64,000 bases of DNA from Lachnoclostridium sp. An196. GTDB taxonomy: Bacteria; Bacillota; Clostridia; Lachnospirales; Lachnospiraceae. Each line of letters opens with the position of its first letter. The first letter of the stretch is position 1. Under the pieces are notes generated by a model. It was not told the origin of the DNA, did no database searches, and saw only the letters and a program-made list of their open reading frames with translations. Positions 9,201 through 18,724 of this stretch are shown here, piece after piece. The translations under genes were made by a program, and so were the position numbers. The stretch is from positions 310,001 to 374,000 of the forward strand of contig NZ_NFJZ01000001.1 of the NCBI RefSeq assembly GCF_002160135.1. Reading direction: 5' to 3'.

Positions 9201-10882
9201 TAGAGAATATGAGAAATAAATTTGACCGATATTATCAGACATTAAAATATCTGAAAAAAAGCCAGATCAAATACCTGGTCCACAACCGGCTGACCGGCAG
9301 AAAGAAGGCGGCGACGTCCGCGCAGGCTCCTGCGTACGGGGATCTGCCGCTCTGGATACCGAGGCTGGACCAGCATCCTGATTACCGGAAGCGGTTTTCG
9401 GTGGAGGAACTGCTGGAGGGAAAGGTTACTCTGCTCCATGAGAGCGGCCATCCCGGGGGAACAGGATGGCGGGAGCCGGAGAAATCGCATCTGTGGAATT
9501 TTAATCTGCATTATCTGGAATTCCTGATTCCGCTTGCGGCTGCCTGGAGAGAGGAACCGGACCGGAAATACTATGAATGTTTCAGGGACTACTGCCGCAG
9601 ATGGATAGAGGATAACCGGGAAGGCACCGGAGACGGCTGGCATCCTTATACGATCTCTCTGAGACTTACGAACCTGTGGATCTGCCTGGACGGATTTGGA
9701 GAAGTGGTGAGGGAGGATAAGGAATTTTTCCGGCAGCTGAATGACAGTATGTATGCCCAGTACCTGCATCTCCAGAAACGGCTGGAACTGCATCTGCTGG
9801 GAAATCATTACTTTGAGAATCTGAAGGCAGTCATGCTGGGCGCGCTGTATTTTAAGGAGCCGGGCGTATATGATGCGTATAAGATCCGGTTGGGCGATGA
9901 AATCGCGGAGCAGATTCTGCCGGACGGGGTACACTATGAGCGGAGTCTCATGTACCATAAACTGATTCTGGAGGATCTGATGCGTACCGCAAAAGCGGTA
10001 AAACCGGCAGACCGTCTCCTGTATCAGGAACTGCTGGGCACGATCCAGAAGATGGCGGACGCCATGTATTCCCTGGAAGAGGGACTGGGGCGCACGCCGC
10101 TGTTCAATGACGCGGGAGATAACGTGGCCCGGAGCATGACAAGCCTGCTGGCGGCGCTGCGGGAAGAGTTTTTGATCACGCCGGTGCCGGGACAGGCATT
10201 TCCTGACGCGGGATATTACTGCCTGCATGGAAAGAATATCAAGATCCTTATGGATGCGGGAGAGATCGCGCCGTCTTATATGCCGGGACACGGACATTGC
10301 GACGCCTTAAGTTTTGAATTGTCCTGGTGCGGGAAGCCTCTCCTGGTCAATTCCGGAACTGGACAGTACCAGGGAGAGCTTCGGCCTTATTTCCGCAGTA
10401 CGGCAGCGCACAATACCGTGGTGATCGATGGAGAAGAACAGTCCGAGTGCTGGGGAGAGCACCGGGTGGCACGAAGGATAAGCCAGGTGTCCGGACAGGC
10501 CGAGGGAGACCGGATCCGGGGGAAGCTTCTTACCTGTACGGGAAAACCGCAGGGACGTTCCATAGAGTGGAACGGACAGAGCGTGGAGATCTGGGATCAG
10601 GTCCACGGATTCGCACAGGCTTATTTTCATCTGGCTCCGGGTTTCTTTTATGAAGAACAGGACAGGAAGGCGCAGATCCGAAGTGAAGCCGGAGACCTGG
10701 TCTGTACGGTACAGGTCGCGCCGGGGGACCATATCACGGTACACCGTCAGGGGCGGATCTGCTCTTACGCTTCGGAGTTCGGCAGGATCGAGCAGACAGA
10801 AGTGCTGGAGGTTTCCTGGCCCGCGGACGGGTCAGAGCACATGATACAGTTGAATTTTACAGAAACGAGGAAAAACATATGA
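9191..10882 (+). CDS. Heparinase II/III-like family protein
   Basis: A 563-residue protein with an N-terminal alpha/alpha-toroid region and a C-terminal beta-sandwich. Family markers are HLWNFNLHYLEF (about 95-106), LLGNHYFENLKA, YHKLILEDLMR and PGHGHCDALSFELSWCGKPL (about 364). These match heparinase II/III proteins found inside polysaccharide biosynthesis clusters, where they are thought to modify or trim uronate-containing chains. No signal peptide is seen, so the protein may be cytoplasmic, which is odd for a lyase. It overlaps the pyruvyl transferase by 10 bases; ATG 9197, with a 4-base overlap, is an alternative start. Uronic acid supply is explained by the next gene. Confidence 0.85.
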   Translation: MGMIENMRNKFDRYYQTLKYLKKSQIKYLVHNRLTGRKKAATSAQAPAYGDLPLWIPRLDQHPDYRKRFSVEELLEGKVTLLHESGHPGGTGWREPEKSHLWNFNLHYLEFLIPLAAAWREEPDRKYYECFRDYCRRWIEDNREGTGDGWHPYTISLRLTNLWICLDGFGEVVREDKEFFRQLNDSMYAQYLHLQKRLELHLLGNHYFENLKAVMLGALYFKEPGVYDAYKIRLGDEIAEQILPDGVHYERSLMYHKLILEDLMRTAKAVKPADRLLYQELLGTIQKMADAMYSLEEGLGRTPLFNDAGDNVARSMTSLLAALREEFLITPVPGQAFPDAGYYCLHGKNIKILMDAGEIAPSYMPGHGHCDALSFELSWCGKPLLVNSGTGQYQGELRPYFRSTAAHNTVVIDGEEQSECWGEHRVARRISQVSGQAEGDRIRGKLLTCTGKPQGRSIEWNGQSVEIWDQVHGFAQAYFHLAPGFFYEEQDRKAQIRSEAGDLVCTVQVAPGDHITVHRQGRICSYASEFGRIEQTEVLEVSWPADGSEHMIQLNFTETRKNI

Positions 10883-12102
10883 TTAACGTAGTAGGTCTGG
10901 GATATATCGGCTTGCCCACCGCGCTGATGTTCGCTTCCCACGGAGTGGAAGTGGTCGGCACGGATTACAATAAAAATCTGGTGGATACGCTGGTCGCCGG
11001 GAAAACCACATTTGAGGAAGACGGACTGGATGAACTGTTTCAGGAAGCGGTCCGGAAAGGGATCCGTTTCTCCCATGAATATCAGAAGACGGACGTGTAT
11101 ATTGTGGCGGTACCGACGCCTTATGACAAGGCAAGCAAAAAAGTAGACGCAGGCTATGTGGCGGCGGCAGTGGAAAATGTCATGGAAGTGTGCCCGAAAG
11201 GAGCCACGGTGGTGATCGAGTCTACCGTATCTCCCGGTACGATTGACAAATATGTGCGTCCGGTAGTGGAGGCAAAAGGTTTTGTGATCGGACGGGATAT
11301 CCATCTGGCGCACGCTCCGGAGCGGATCATACCTGGAAATATGGTGTATGAATTAAAGCACAATTCCCGGACGATCGGCGCGGACAGCAGGGAGATCGGA
11401 GAGAAGATCAAAAGCCTGTATGCTTCTTTCTGTGAAGGAGAAATTGTGGTGACTGATATCCGTACCGCGGAGATGACGAAAGTGGTGGAAAACACGTTCC
11501 GCGATATTAATATTGCGTTTGCCAACGAGCTGGCGAAAATCTGCCGGTCTGACAATATGGATGTGTACGAGATCATCCGGATCGCCAACAAACATCCCAG
11601 AGTCAATATCCTGACGCCTGGACCCGGCGTGGGCGGCCACTGCATCTCCGTGGATCCCTGGTTTCTGGTAGGAGATTATCCGGGACTCGCCAATATCATA
11701 CTGGCGGCGAGAAAGATCAACGATTCCATGCCGGATTTTGTATTGGAGCGGATACACAATATCATGAAAGAAAAGGGCATGACTGATGTGGGACGCGTGG
11801 GACTGTATGGTTTGACTTACAAGGAAAATGTAGACGATGTGAGGGAAAGTCCCACGCTTCAGATGCTGGAAAGCATGGAGAGGCACCTGTGCGGCGGGCA
11901 GATCAAAGTGTATGATCCTTTTGTGACGAAGGACATGGTTCCCAACCAGTATCACGATCTGGACGCGTTTCTGGCAGACGTGGATTTTGTGGTGCTCCTG
12001 GTGGGACATGATGAGATCAAAGAGAATATGGATAAGCTGAAAGGAAAAGTGGTGCTGGATACCAGGCATATCTGTTTCCTGGACGGGGTGTACCGGCTGT
12101 AG
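10879..12102 (+). CDS. wecC: UDP-N-acetyl-D-mannosaminuronate dehydrogenase-like nucleotide-sugar dehydrogenase
   Basis: This NAD-dependent enzyme oxidises the C6 hydroxyl of a UDP-sugar (UDP-ManNAc in WecC) to the uronic acid, supplying an acidic sugar for the polysaccharide. The Rossmann motif GLGYIGLPTALMFAS lies at residues 5-19. The catalytic Cys is in GPGVGGHCISVDPWF (around residue 255), and GLTYKENVDDVRESPT marks the C-terminal UDP-binding domain. At 407 residues the length is normal. ATG overlaps the heparinase-like stop by 4 bases. Assignment to ManNAc rather than glucose follows the WecC-like GVGGHCISVDPWF stretch and is not certain. Confidence 0.9.
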   Translation: MINVVGLGYIGLPTALMFASHGVEVVGTDYNKNLVDTLVAGKTTFEEDGLDELFQEAVRKGIRFSHEYQKTDVYIVAVPTPYDKASKKVDAGYVAAAVENVMEVCPKGATVVIESTVSPGTIDKYVRPVVEAKGFVIGRDIHLAHAPERIIPGNMVYELKHNSRTIGADSREIGEKIKSLYASFCEGEIVVTDIRTAEMTKVVENTFRDINIAFANELAKICRSDNMDVYEIIRIANKHPRVNILTPGPGVGGHCISVDPWFLVGDYPGLANIILAARKINDSMPDFVLERIHNIMKEKGMTDVGRVGLYGLTYKENVDDVRESPTLQMLESMERHLCGGQIKVYDPFVTKDMVPNQYHDLDAFLADVDFVVLLVGHDEIKENMDKLKGKVVLDTRHICFLDGVYRL

Positions 12103-12112
12103 GATGGTGACG

Positions 12113-13348
12113 TCATGGCTGCCAGGCAGCCATGGCGTTCTTATATGCGGTTTCAAATGCGTCCAGCATCTGTTTTTCTGAAAAATGAAGAACAGCGCGT
12201 TGGCGGGAAGCCAGAGATTTTTCTCTCAGGACATCCGCGGAAGAAAAGGCCTTTTCAATCGCCTTCGCCAGACTTTGGCTGTCAATGCTGCGGACACACC
12301 ATCCGGTATCGGCGATGATCTCTTCCATGGCGCAGATGGAAAACGCAATGACCGGCGTTCCGCAGGACATGGCTTCGATATTGACAAGGCCGAAAGTCTC
12401 ATACAGGGAAGGATTGACCAGCAGATCGGCCATAGCGTAGAATTCATTCATTTTTTCCTGATCTGAGATATATCCAAAATGCCGCGCTGCGAAACCGCAT
12501 TGCCGGATCTTTTCCAGCCCGCCTTCGCGTCCCGCGATCAGGAGCAGATAGTCTTCCGGAGAGGGAAGCTTTTCCAAAGCGCCGAGAAGGAGATCCATTC
12601 CCTTTGACTTTTTCTGCGGATCGGCGGCGACAAAGGCAAGGATATGCTTATCTGCCGGCAGCCTGTATTTTTCCCTCAGAGAGCTCTTATCTATGGGTTT
12701 CCACAGATCTGTGTCCAGACTGTTGTGGATGCAGATACATTTTTGCCGGCCGATCACAGACTGCCGGAACTGCTGTTCCATCCAGCGCGACGGAACCGTG
12801 TACAGGATAGAGGAACGGTTAAAGCATTCCTCTTTTTCTTTCAGAAGCGCGGCGGCCTTATCCTGGCGGAGCGGAGGATAATTATCCAGGTGAGGGCAGG
12901 AAGAACAACCTTCTTTCCAGAGGTCGGGACAGCCTGTGGGAGAAGCGCAGTGACCGGTCAGCGGCCAGAAATCATGTACGGTCCAGACAACCGGGCAGAG
13001 CATGCTCAGCTTCCGGATGTCGCGGATGCCGAGAAAATTGCCGTGCGCATTGTGAAGATGGATAACGTCGATGTGTTTATCCTTGATAAAAGCGGATATT
13101 TTGCGCAGGCTGTAAGGAATGCTCAGGCTGTCGTTCCCGTGGTTATGTGTGATGAGACGGTTCAGCACCAGGCGCGCTTTTGTATCGTAAATCGCTGAAA
13201 CATTGTCGGGCAGAGGCTCCGGGCGTTTGTGGTAGCTGACGATCTCATATACATGATGCCCCCGGGCAGACATCCCCTGCAAGATCTGGCTGGCGACGGA
13301 CTCGGCGCCTCCGCATATATAAGTGGTGTTTAAAAATAAAATATTCAT
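12113..13348 (-). CDS. Glycosyltransferase family 4
   Basis: A 411-residue GT-B glycosyltransferase. The acceptor half shows LFLNTTYICGGAESVASQIL at the N-terminus and VVWTVHDFWPLTGHC with several Cys (CASPTGCPDLWKEGCSSCPH), the pattern of WcaC-like enzymes. The donor half has FVAADPQKKSKGMDLLL and FGLVNIEAMSCGTPVIAF with the conserved E-x7-E. AAGGAG precedes the ATG at 13348. It runs against the surrounding genes and has its own promoter at 13375-13403, so it is a single-gene unit converging on the dehydrogenase gene. The sugar specificity is unknown. Confidence 0.9.
   Translation of the reverse strand: MNILFLNTTYICGGAESVASQILQGMSARGHHVYEIVSYHKRPEPLPDNVSAIYDTKARLVLNRLITHNHGNDSLSIPYSLRKISAFIKDKHIDVIHLHNAHGNFLGIRDIRKLSMLCPVVWTVHDFWPLTGHCASPTGCPDLWKEGCSSCPHLDNYPPLRQDKAAALLKEKEECFNRSSILYTVPSRWMEQQFRQSVIGRQKCICIHNSLDTDLWKPIDKSSLREKYRLPADKHILAFVAADPQKKSKGMDLLLGALEKLPSPEDYLLLIAGREGGLEKIRQCGFAARHFGYISDQEKMNEFYAMADLLVNPSLYETFGLVNIEAMSCGTPVIAFSICAMEEIIADTGWCVRSIDSQSLAKAIEKAFSSADVLREKSLASRQRAVLHFSEKQMLDAFETAYKNAMAAWQP
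12114..12134. repeat. Perfect 10-bp inverted repeat with 1-base centre
   Basis: CATGGCTGCC at 12114-12123 and GGCAGCCATG at 12125-12134 form a perfect dyad. It covers the last codons of the minus-strand glycosyltransferase, 12 bases past the stop of the plus-strand dehydrogenase gene. There is no T-run beside it. Confidence 0.6.
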
Positions 13349-13374
13349 GATATTAAAACTCCTTCTGGTATGGT

Positions 13375-13403
13375 ATTATACTGTAAGGCAGGATAAAAAG
13401 CAA
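13375..13403 (-). promoter_or_regulatory. SigA-type promoter of the minus-strand glycosyltransferase
   Basis: On the minus strand TTGCTT (13403-13398) and TATAAT (13380-13375) are separated by 17 bases. The expected start of transcription is about 20 bases ahead of the ATG at 13348. Confidence 0.7.
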
Positions 13404-13441
13404 AATGTTCTGAGATTTTGAAGGTCAGGAGATAGAAGAAT

Positions 13442-15565
13442 ATGAAACAGTTATTTCTGAACGTAAAGGACGGAAGCATGAAGCTGCTGGATCAGCCCAT
13501 GCCGGCGGTAAAAGAGAATATGGCGCTGGTGGAAAGCCTGTATACCGTGGTCAGCGCGGGAACGGAGAGAGGGCTTACGTCCTTTGGAGGCAAGAACCTG
13601 ATCCAGAAAGCGCTGGAGCGTCCGGACCAGGTAAAGAAGGTGCTGGAAAAGCTTTCTACGGACGGCATTGTCACTACGATGGAGAGCGCGTTCAATAAGC
13701 TGGCAGAGCCTATGCCCATGGGTTATTCCGGAGTAGGAAGGGTCATCGCCTGCGGCAAAGGCGTGACAGAAGTACAGGCCGGGGATCTGGTGGCGATGGT
13801 AGGTACCGCTCATCACTGTGAGATCAACCGTGTCAGCCGCACGATGCTGACAAAAGTGCCGGAGGAACTGGAGGATTACCGGCAGGCGGCGTTCTGCGCA
13901 CTGGGCGGTATCGCTCTGGAGGGAATTCATCAGGCCGAAGTAGTACCTGGAGAGACGGTGGCTGTGATCGGCCTGGGACTTGTGGGTCATATACTCTGCA
14001 GGATCCTGGACGCTTACGGATGCGATGTGATTGCCTATGATGTGGTGGACAAGACCATGCCGGGGACACGTCTGAAAGCTTTCATCAATTCCAATGACGA
14101 CAACGCGGCGGATAAGACAAAAGCCTTGACCCATGGAAGAGGAGCGGATAAGGTAATCATTACTGCGGCGGCCAATACCAATCAGCCCATGGATCTGGCG
14201 GCGGCGATCGCCAGAGACCGGGGGATCATCTGTATGATCGGCGTGACCCAGATGAATATTGACCGCAGACCTTACTATGAGCGTGAGTTGTCTTTCCGGA
14301 TCGCCCGTTCTTACGGCGCCGGACGTTATGACAGCACTTATGAACAGAAAGGTATCGATTATCCCATCGGTTACGTCCGCTTTACAGAGGGCCGCAACAT
14401 TGAAGAGTTTGTGCGTCTGATCGCTCAGAAGAGAGCAGACTTCGCGGATCTGATCACTCATGAGATTCCCTTTGAGAGAGCGGCGGACGCCTATGAAATG
14501 ATCACAAAGAATCCGAATCATGAGCGGTATATCGGCGTTCTCCTGAAATACAGCGATAACCAGGAAAAATGGAGAGAGACAGTAGAAAACCAGGCAGCCA
14601 AAAAGGCAGCAGGAAGAGATAAGATCCGTCTGGGGCTGATCGGCGCGGGAAATTTTGTGCGGAGCACCATGCTGCCCATCATGAAAGAGACCGGTAAGTT
14701 TGAATTCCGGGGACTGGCTACTACCGGAGGCGTAGGCGGAGCCCAGGCAAACGACGGGACTCCTTTCGCCTATACAACGAACGATTACAAGAAACTGCTG
14801 GAGGATCCGGAGATTGATCTGATCGCTGTTTCCACCCAGCATAACAGCCACGCAAGATTTGTAGTGGAGGCGCTGAAGGCCAATAAAAACGTCTACTGTG
14901 AGAAACCGCTGTGCCTGACGCTGGAGGAACTGGATGAAATCCGCAAAGCCTACGATGAGTCAGAGGGAGAATTGTTCTGCGGACTGAACCGCCGGCATGC
15001 TCCGCTGATCAAACAATTGAAGAGAGAGCTTAAGACGGACCAGGTTCCCGCAGTCTATGATTTCATAGCCAATGCAGGATTTATTCCCAAGGACCACTGG
15101 GTGCACGATGAAGAAGCAGGCGGAGGCCGGATCCTGGGAGAGGCGTGCCATTTCGTGGATCTGATCCAGTACCTGGACGGAAGCGAACTCCAGGAACTGA
15201 GAGTGACTGCTGCGGAAAATAATGCTTACCCGATGAATGATAATGTCTTGATTACCCTCCGTTTCGCTTCCGGCGCTGTGGGGAATATCATCTATTCTTC
15301 CATGGGATCCAAAAAGTACCCCAAAGAACAGCTGCGGGTATTTTCCAACGGTTCCGTCTATGAGATGGATAATTTTATCCGTCTGCGTAAATTTGGCAAT
15401 ACAAAGACCGTGAAGGAAAAATTAAAGCAGGATAAAGGAATCAGGGCAGAATATGAATATATCTGTTCTGTCCTGAAAGGAGAAGCGAAAAACGACACGA
15501 TCGCCGATGCTTTCCGGGGACAGGAACTGTTGATCCGCGCCATGCAGACGGTGAAGGAAAAATGA
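13442..15565 (+). CDS. Bi-domain oxidoreductase: zinc-type dehydrogenase fused to Gfo/Idh/MocA domain
   Basis: The 707-residue protein joins two NAD(P)-dependent modules. Residues 1 to about 355 are a medium-chain dehydrogenase/reductase with GYSGVGRVIACG and the Rossmann motif VAVIGLGLVGHILCRIL. From about residue 395 comes a Gfo/Idh/MocA oxidoreductase starting IRLGLIGAGNFVRSTM, with the catalytic-site motif NVYCEKPLCLTLEEL. This fusion is a recurring companion of heparinase II/III-like genes in polysaccharide loci, as here. A role in oxidising or epimerising a nucleotide sugar or uronate is inferred. The next gene overlaps by 4 bases. Substrate is unknown. Confidence 0.88.
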   Translation: MKQLFLNVKDGSMKLLDQPMPAVKENMALVESLYTVVSAGTERGLTSFGGKNLIQKALERPDQVKKVLEKLSTDGIVTTMESAFNKLAEPMPMGYSGVGRVIACGKGVTEVQAGDLVAMVGTAHHCEINRVSRTMLTKVPEELEDYRQAAFCALGGIALEGIHQAEVVPGETVAVIGLGLVGHILCRILDAYGCDVIAYDVVDKTMPGTRLKAFINSNDDNAADKTKALTHGRGADKVIITAAANTNQPMDLAAAIARDRGIICMIGVTQMNIDRRPYYERELSFRIARSYGAGRYDSTYEQKGIDYPIGYVRFTEGRNIEEFVRLIAQKRADFADLITHEIPFERAADAYEMITKNPNHERYIGVLLKYSDNQEKWRETVENQAAKKAAGRDKIRLGLIGAGNFVRSTMLPIMKETGKFEFRGLATTGGVGGAQANDGTPFAYTTNDYKKLLEDPEIDLIAVSTQHNSHARFVVEALKANKNVYCEKPLCLTLEELDEIRKAYDESEGELFCGLNRRHAPLIKQLKRELKTDQVPAVYDFIANAGFIPKDHWVHDEEAGGGRILGEACHFVDLIQYLDGSELQELRVTAAENNAYPMNDNVLITLRFASGAVGNIIYSSMGSKKYPKEQLRVFSNGSVYEMDNFIRLRKFGNTKTVKEKLKQDKGIRAEYEYICSVLKGEAKNDTIADAFRGQELLIRAMQTVKEK

Positions 15566-16560
15566 GGATTCTGGTTTACGATGTAGCAGCCGACAGCGGC
15601 GGGGCGGCTACTGTTCTGCAAAGCTTTTATGAAGAATTCCTGCAGGACGCGGAGAATGAGTATCTCTTTGTCCTGAGCGTATATGAACTTCCGGAAACGG
15701 ATCACATCCGGGTATTGAATTTCCCCTGGGTAAAGAGAAGCCCTCTGCACCGGATGTATTTCGACCATTTTGTAGCACACCGTCTGGTGAAGCGGTACCA
15801 TGCGGACAAGGTATTGTCCCTGCAGAATATAGAACTGCCCCATGCGGGAGTGCCGCAGATCGTGTATGAGCACAATGCGCTGCCCTTTTCCGAATACCGG
15901 TTTAAACCCTGGGAGGCGCTGCGTCCCTGGATGACGCAGCAGATTCTGGGACGTATGATGAAAGGATCGATCCGCCGGGCGGAAAAGGTCCTGGTGCAGA
16001 CCAACTGGATGAAGCAGGAGATCGTACGCCAGTGCGGGATCCCGGCAGACAAAGTGGAAGTGAAGTTCCCGCCGGTGGAGATGCTGAAGACAGGGCCGTA
16101 CCGCCTGGATGAGAACTGTCCCGTATTTTTCTATCCGGCAAATGCGTCAGCCTACAAAAACCACAGGACATTTCTGGAGGCGTGTAAGCTCCTGCAAAAA
16201 GAAGGATACCAGAATTATGAGGTGATCTGGACAGTAACCGGGGATGAGAATGACGGAATCCGGGGGATCCGAAGAGAAGCGGAGAAACTGGGACTTCCGA
16301 TCCGCTTCCGCGGTCCGATGCCCCGGCAGGAGCTTTTCGACCTGTATGCCAGGTCGGTGCTGGTGTTTCCGTCTTATATCGAGACCATCGGTCTGCCGCT
16401 TCTGGAGGCGCGCTCGGTGGGAGCCTGGATCGCGGCGGCGGATTGCCTGTATGCCAGGGACTGTGTGGGAGATTATGAGAGAGCGGAGTTTTTTTCAGTG
16501 TTTGACGCATGCCGCCTGAGCGGCCTGTTGACTAAATGGCTGAAAAAGGTTGAAAAATAA
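15562..16560 (+). CDS. Glycosyltransferase family 4 / family 1-type
   Basis: A 332-residue GT-B glycosyltransferase, short for the class because the acceptor domain is small. The donor half shows FFYPANASAYKNHRTFLEA, WTVTGDENDGIRGI and PSYIETIGLPLLEARSVG with the conserved E-x7-E. The N-terminus RILVYDVAADSGGAATVL resembles enzymes of O-antigen and capsule loci. ATGA overlap with the fused oxidoreductase shows the two are co-translated. It ends about 60 bases before the SEC-C gene. Donor and linkage are unknown. Confidence 0.87.
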   Translation: MRILVYDVAADSGGAATVLQSFYEEFLQDAENEYLFVLSVYELPETDHIRVLNFPWVKRSPLHRMYFDHFVAHRLVKRYHADKVLSLQNIELPHAGVPQIVYEHNALPFSEYRFKPWEALRPWMTQQILGRMMKGSIRRAEKVLVQTNWMKQEIVRQCGIPADKVEVKFPPVEMLKTGPYRLDENCPVFFYPANASAYKNHRTFLEACKLLQKEGYQNYEVIWTVTGDENDGIRGIRREAEKLGLPIRFRGPMPRQELFDLYARSVLVFPSYIETIGLPLLEARSVGAWIAAADCLYARDCVGDYERAEFFSVFDACRLSGLLTKWLKKVEK

Positions 16561-16620
16561 GAAGAAATAAGCTATATTAACTGTACATGCTGAATTAGAA
16601 GAAAGAGGATGGATGATAAA

Positions 16621-17130
16621 ATGGCATTATTAAAAGAGTGGCAGAAGATTGCCTATGATGAGACAAAGGACAAAGGAACGCTTCAGAGATTCTGGGCGAA
16701 TTATTTTAATCTGGAAAAAGGAGTATATGAAAAACTTCTGGAAGAGCCGGATACGGAAGTAAAAGGAACCGTGAAAGAACTGGCAGAAAAGTACGGTCTC
16801 AGCATTATGGAAATGACTGGTTTTCTGGATGGGATCAATGACAGCCTGGCAGAGCCGAATCCGATCGAGGAGATGGAGGAGGATACGGTAGTCAGCCTGA
16901 GATTTGACAAAGAAAAGCTCTACAAGAACATGGTAGACGCAAAAGCAGACTGGTTATATAACCTGCCCCAGTGGGAGAAGATCTTTGATGAAGAAAAGAG
17001 AAAAGAGCTCTATCTGGAGCAGAAAAAATCAGGTACGATTGTAAAAGGACCGAAAGTAGGAAGAAACGATCCTTGTCCGTGCGGCAGCGGGAAAAAATAT
17101 AAATATTGCTGCGGTAAAAAAAAGGCATAA
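16621..17130 (+). CDS. SEC-C metal-binding domain protein
   Basis: A soluble protein of about 169 residues. The last 20 residues are a SEC-C zinc motif, [19 protein letters not shown], like the C-terminal tail of SecA that contacts SecB and ribosomes. The rest is charged and helical with no recognised domain. ATG 16621 is preferred because the purine-rich AGAGGATGG lies about 8 bases upstream. ATG 16609 directly abuts that sequence and is less likely. A terminator follows at 17134. It is the only non-glycan gene in this part of the cluster; its partner is unknown. Confidence 0.8.
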   Translation: MALLKEWQKIAYDETKDKGTLQRFWANYFNLEKGVYEKLLEEPDTEVKGTVKELAEKYGLSIMEMTGFLDGINDSLAEPNPIEEMEEDTVVSLRFDKEKLYKNMVDAKADWLYNLPQWEKIFDEEKRKELYLEQKKSGTIVKGPKVGRNDPCPCGSGKKYKYCCGKKKA

Positions 17131-17133
17131 AAT

Positions 17134-17159
17134 AAAGGGGGAGGACAAGCCCCCTTTTT
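17134..17159 (+). terminator. Rho-independent terminator
   Basis: AAAGGGGG (17134-17141) pairs with CCCCCTTT (17150-17157) over an 8-base loop, ending in a run of five T. It closes the unit ending with the SEC-C gene. Confidence 0.85.
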
Positions 17160-17177
17160 GTATTGGAGAAAAGTAAT

Positions 17178-18716
17178 ATGCAGGTAAGTCAGAAAAAAGT
17201 AGGTGTGTTATTATCTTACTTGGCACAGATAATCCATATTTTGTCAGGAATCCTATATACGCCGATTATGCTTAGGCTGTTGGGGCAAAGCGAATATGGA
17301 TTATATCAGCTGGTTGCTTCCGTAGTATCTTATCTGAATGTGTTGAGTTTGGGATTTGGAAGCTCATATATGCGCTTTTATTCCCAGATTAAAAAACAGG
17401 GAGACGAGGATAAGGTAGCCGAATTTAATGGCATGTATCTGACTATATTTTTGATCATAGCTGTTATTTGTCTGTTGTGCGGGGGTGTACTAATTGGAAA
17501 TATAGAACTGGTGTTCGGGGGCGGCTTAACCGCACAGGAGTATCCCAAAGCCAGAATCCTTTTGGCATTAATGGTTTTCAATCTGGCATTGACTTTCCCT
17601 GGAGGTGCAATTGATTCGTTTATAACGGCCCATGAGCAGTTTATATTCCAGAGAACACTAAAAATCCTCCAGAATTTGTTTAATCCGTTTTTGACCCTCC
17701 CACTTTTGTTGATGGGATATGGATCAATTGCAATGGTTTTGGTGACTACAGTCCTTACGGTTTCCAAAATTGCATCCAGCATTTGGTTTTGCAGAAAGAA
17801 ACTGAAAATTCGGCTTTGTTTTCATGGGTTTAAGTTATCTTTGCTGAAAGAAATGTGGATTTTCACTTTCTTTATTTGCATAAATATGGTGGCAGATCAG
17901 ATAAACTGGAATGTAGACAAGGTGCTTTTGGGACGGTTTAGCGGTACTATTGCAGTTGCAATCTATGGAATTGGAAGCCAGCTGAATACCATGTACATGC
18001 AAATGTCAACAATTATTTCCAATGTATTTATTCCGCAAGTGAACCGCATCGTTGCAGACAGTAATGATAACCGATTGTTGACAGAGCTATTGACAAAAGT
18101 AGGGAGAGTACAATTTCTGGTTTTAACATTAATTAGCTGTGGTTTTGTATTTCTGGGAAGAGAATTTATCTATTTATGGGCTGGAGACGCCTATGAACAA
18201 TCTTATGCAATTACGCTGCTTCTGATATTCCCGGCTACCATACCGCTGGCCCAGAATGTGGTACTGGAGATTATGCGTGCAAAAAATATGCATAAAGTCA
18301 GATCGGTTATGTATTTTGCGATGGCAATAGCCAATGTGATTATCAGTATTCCGCTGATTCAGCTGTGGGGCGGTGAAGGCGCCGCGCTTGGGACTGCGAT
18401 TGTCCTGATTCTGGGAGACTGCGTTTTTATGAATATTTATTATCATAAGAGGGTAGGACTAAATATGATATATTATTGGGAGCAGATTCTGCGCTTCATT
18501 CCGGCTTTTCTGGTCATTATAATATGCGAAATAATTGTTACGCATGGTTTGAGGATGGACAGCGTTATTCTGTTCCTCGTTCACGGCATAATATATATGT
18601 TGGTCTTTGGCATAGCCATGTGGTTTTTAGGATTGAATCAGACAGAAAAGGAACTGATCAGAGGGCCGCTCAGAAAAATAGGACATATTTTGAAAATAAC
18701 TCGCAAAATAACTTAA
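17178..18716 (+). CDS. Oligosaccharide flippase (Wzx-like, MOP superfamily)
   Basis: A membrane protein of 512 residues with about fourteen helices, the standard Wzx/MATE-like size. It flips lipid-linked repeat units across the membrane. The N-terminal LSYLAQIIHILSGILYTPIM and LGQSEYGLYQLVASVVSY are typical of polysaccharide export proteins. ATG 17178 is chosen because GGAG lies about 9 bases upstream; the frame reaches back to a TTG at 17163, which would overlap that binding site. The gene is somewhat A+T richer than the central cluster. It lies between a terminator and the tRNA promoter. Confidence 0.9.
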   Translation: MQVSQKKVGVLLSYLAQIIHILSGILYTPIMLRLLGQSEYGLYQLVASVVSYLNVLSLGFGSSYMRFYSQIKKQGDEDKVAEFNGMYLTIFLIIAVICLLCGGVLIGNIELVFGGGLTAQEYPKARILLALMVFNLALTFPGGAIDSFITAHEQFIFQRTLKILQNLFNPFLTLPLLLMGYGSIAMVLVTTVLTVSKIASSIWFCRKKLKIRLCFHGFKLSLLKEMWIFTFFICINMVADQINWNVDKVLLGRFSGTIAVAIYGIGSQLNTMYMQMSTIISNVFIPQVNRIVADSNDNRLLTELLTKVGRVQFLVLTLISCGFVFLGREFIYLWAGDAYEQSYAITLLLIFPATIPLAQNVVLEIMRAKNMHKVRSVMYFAMAIANVIISIPLIQLWGGEGAALGTAIVLILGDCVFMNIYYHKRVGLNMIYYWEQILRFIPAFLVIIICEIIVTHGLRMDSVILFLVHGIIYMLVFGIAMWFLGLNQTEKELIRGPLRKIGHILKITRKIT

Positions 18717-18724
18717 AAAACTTG

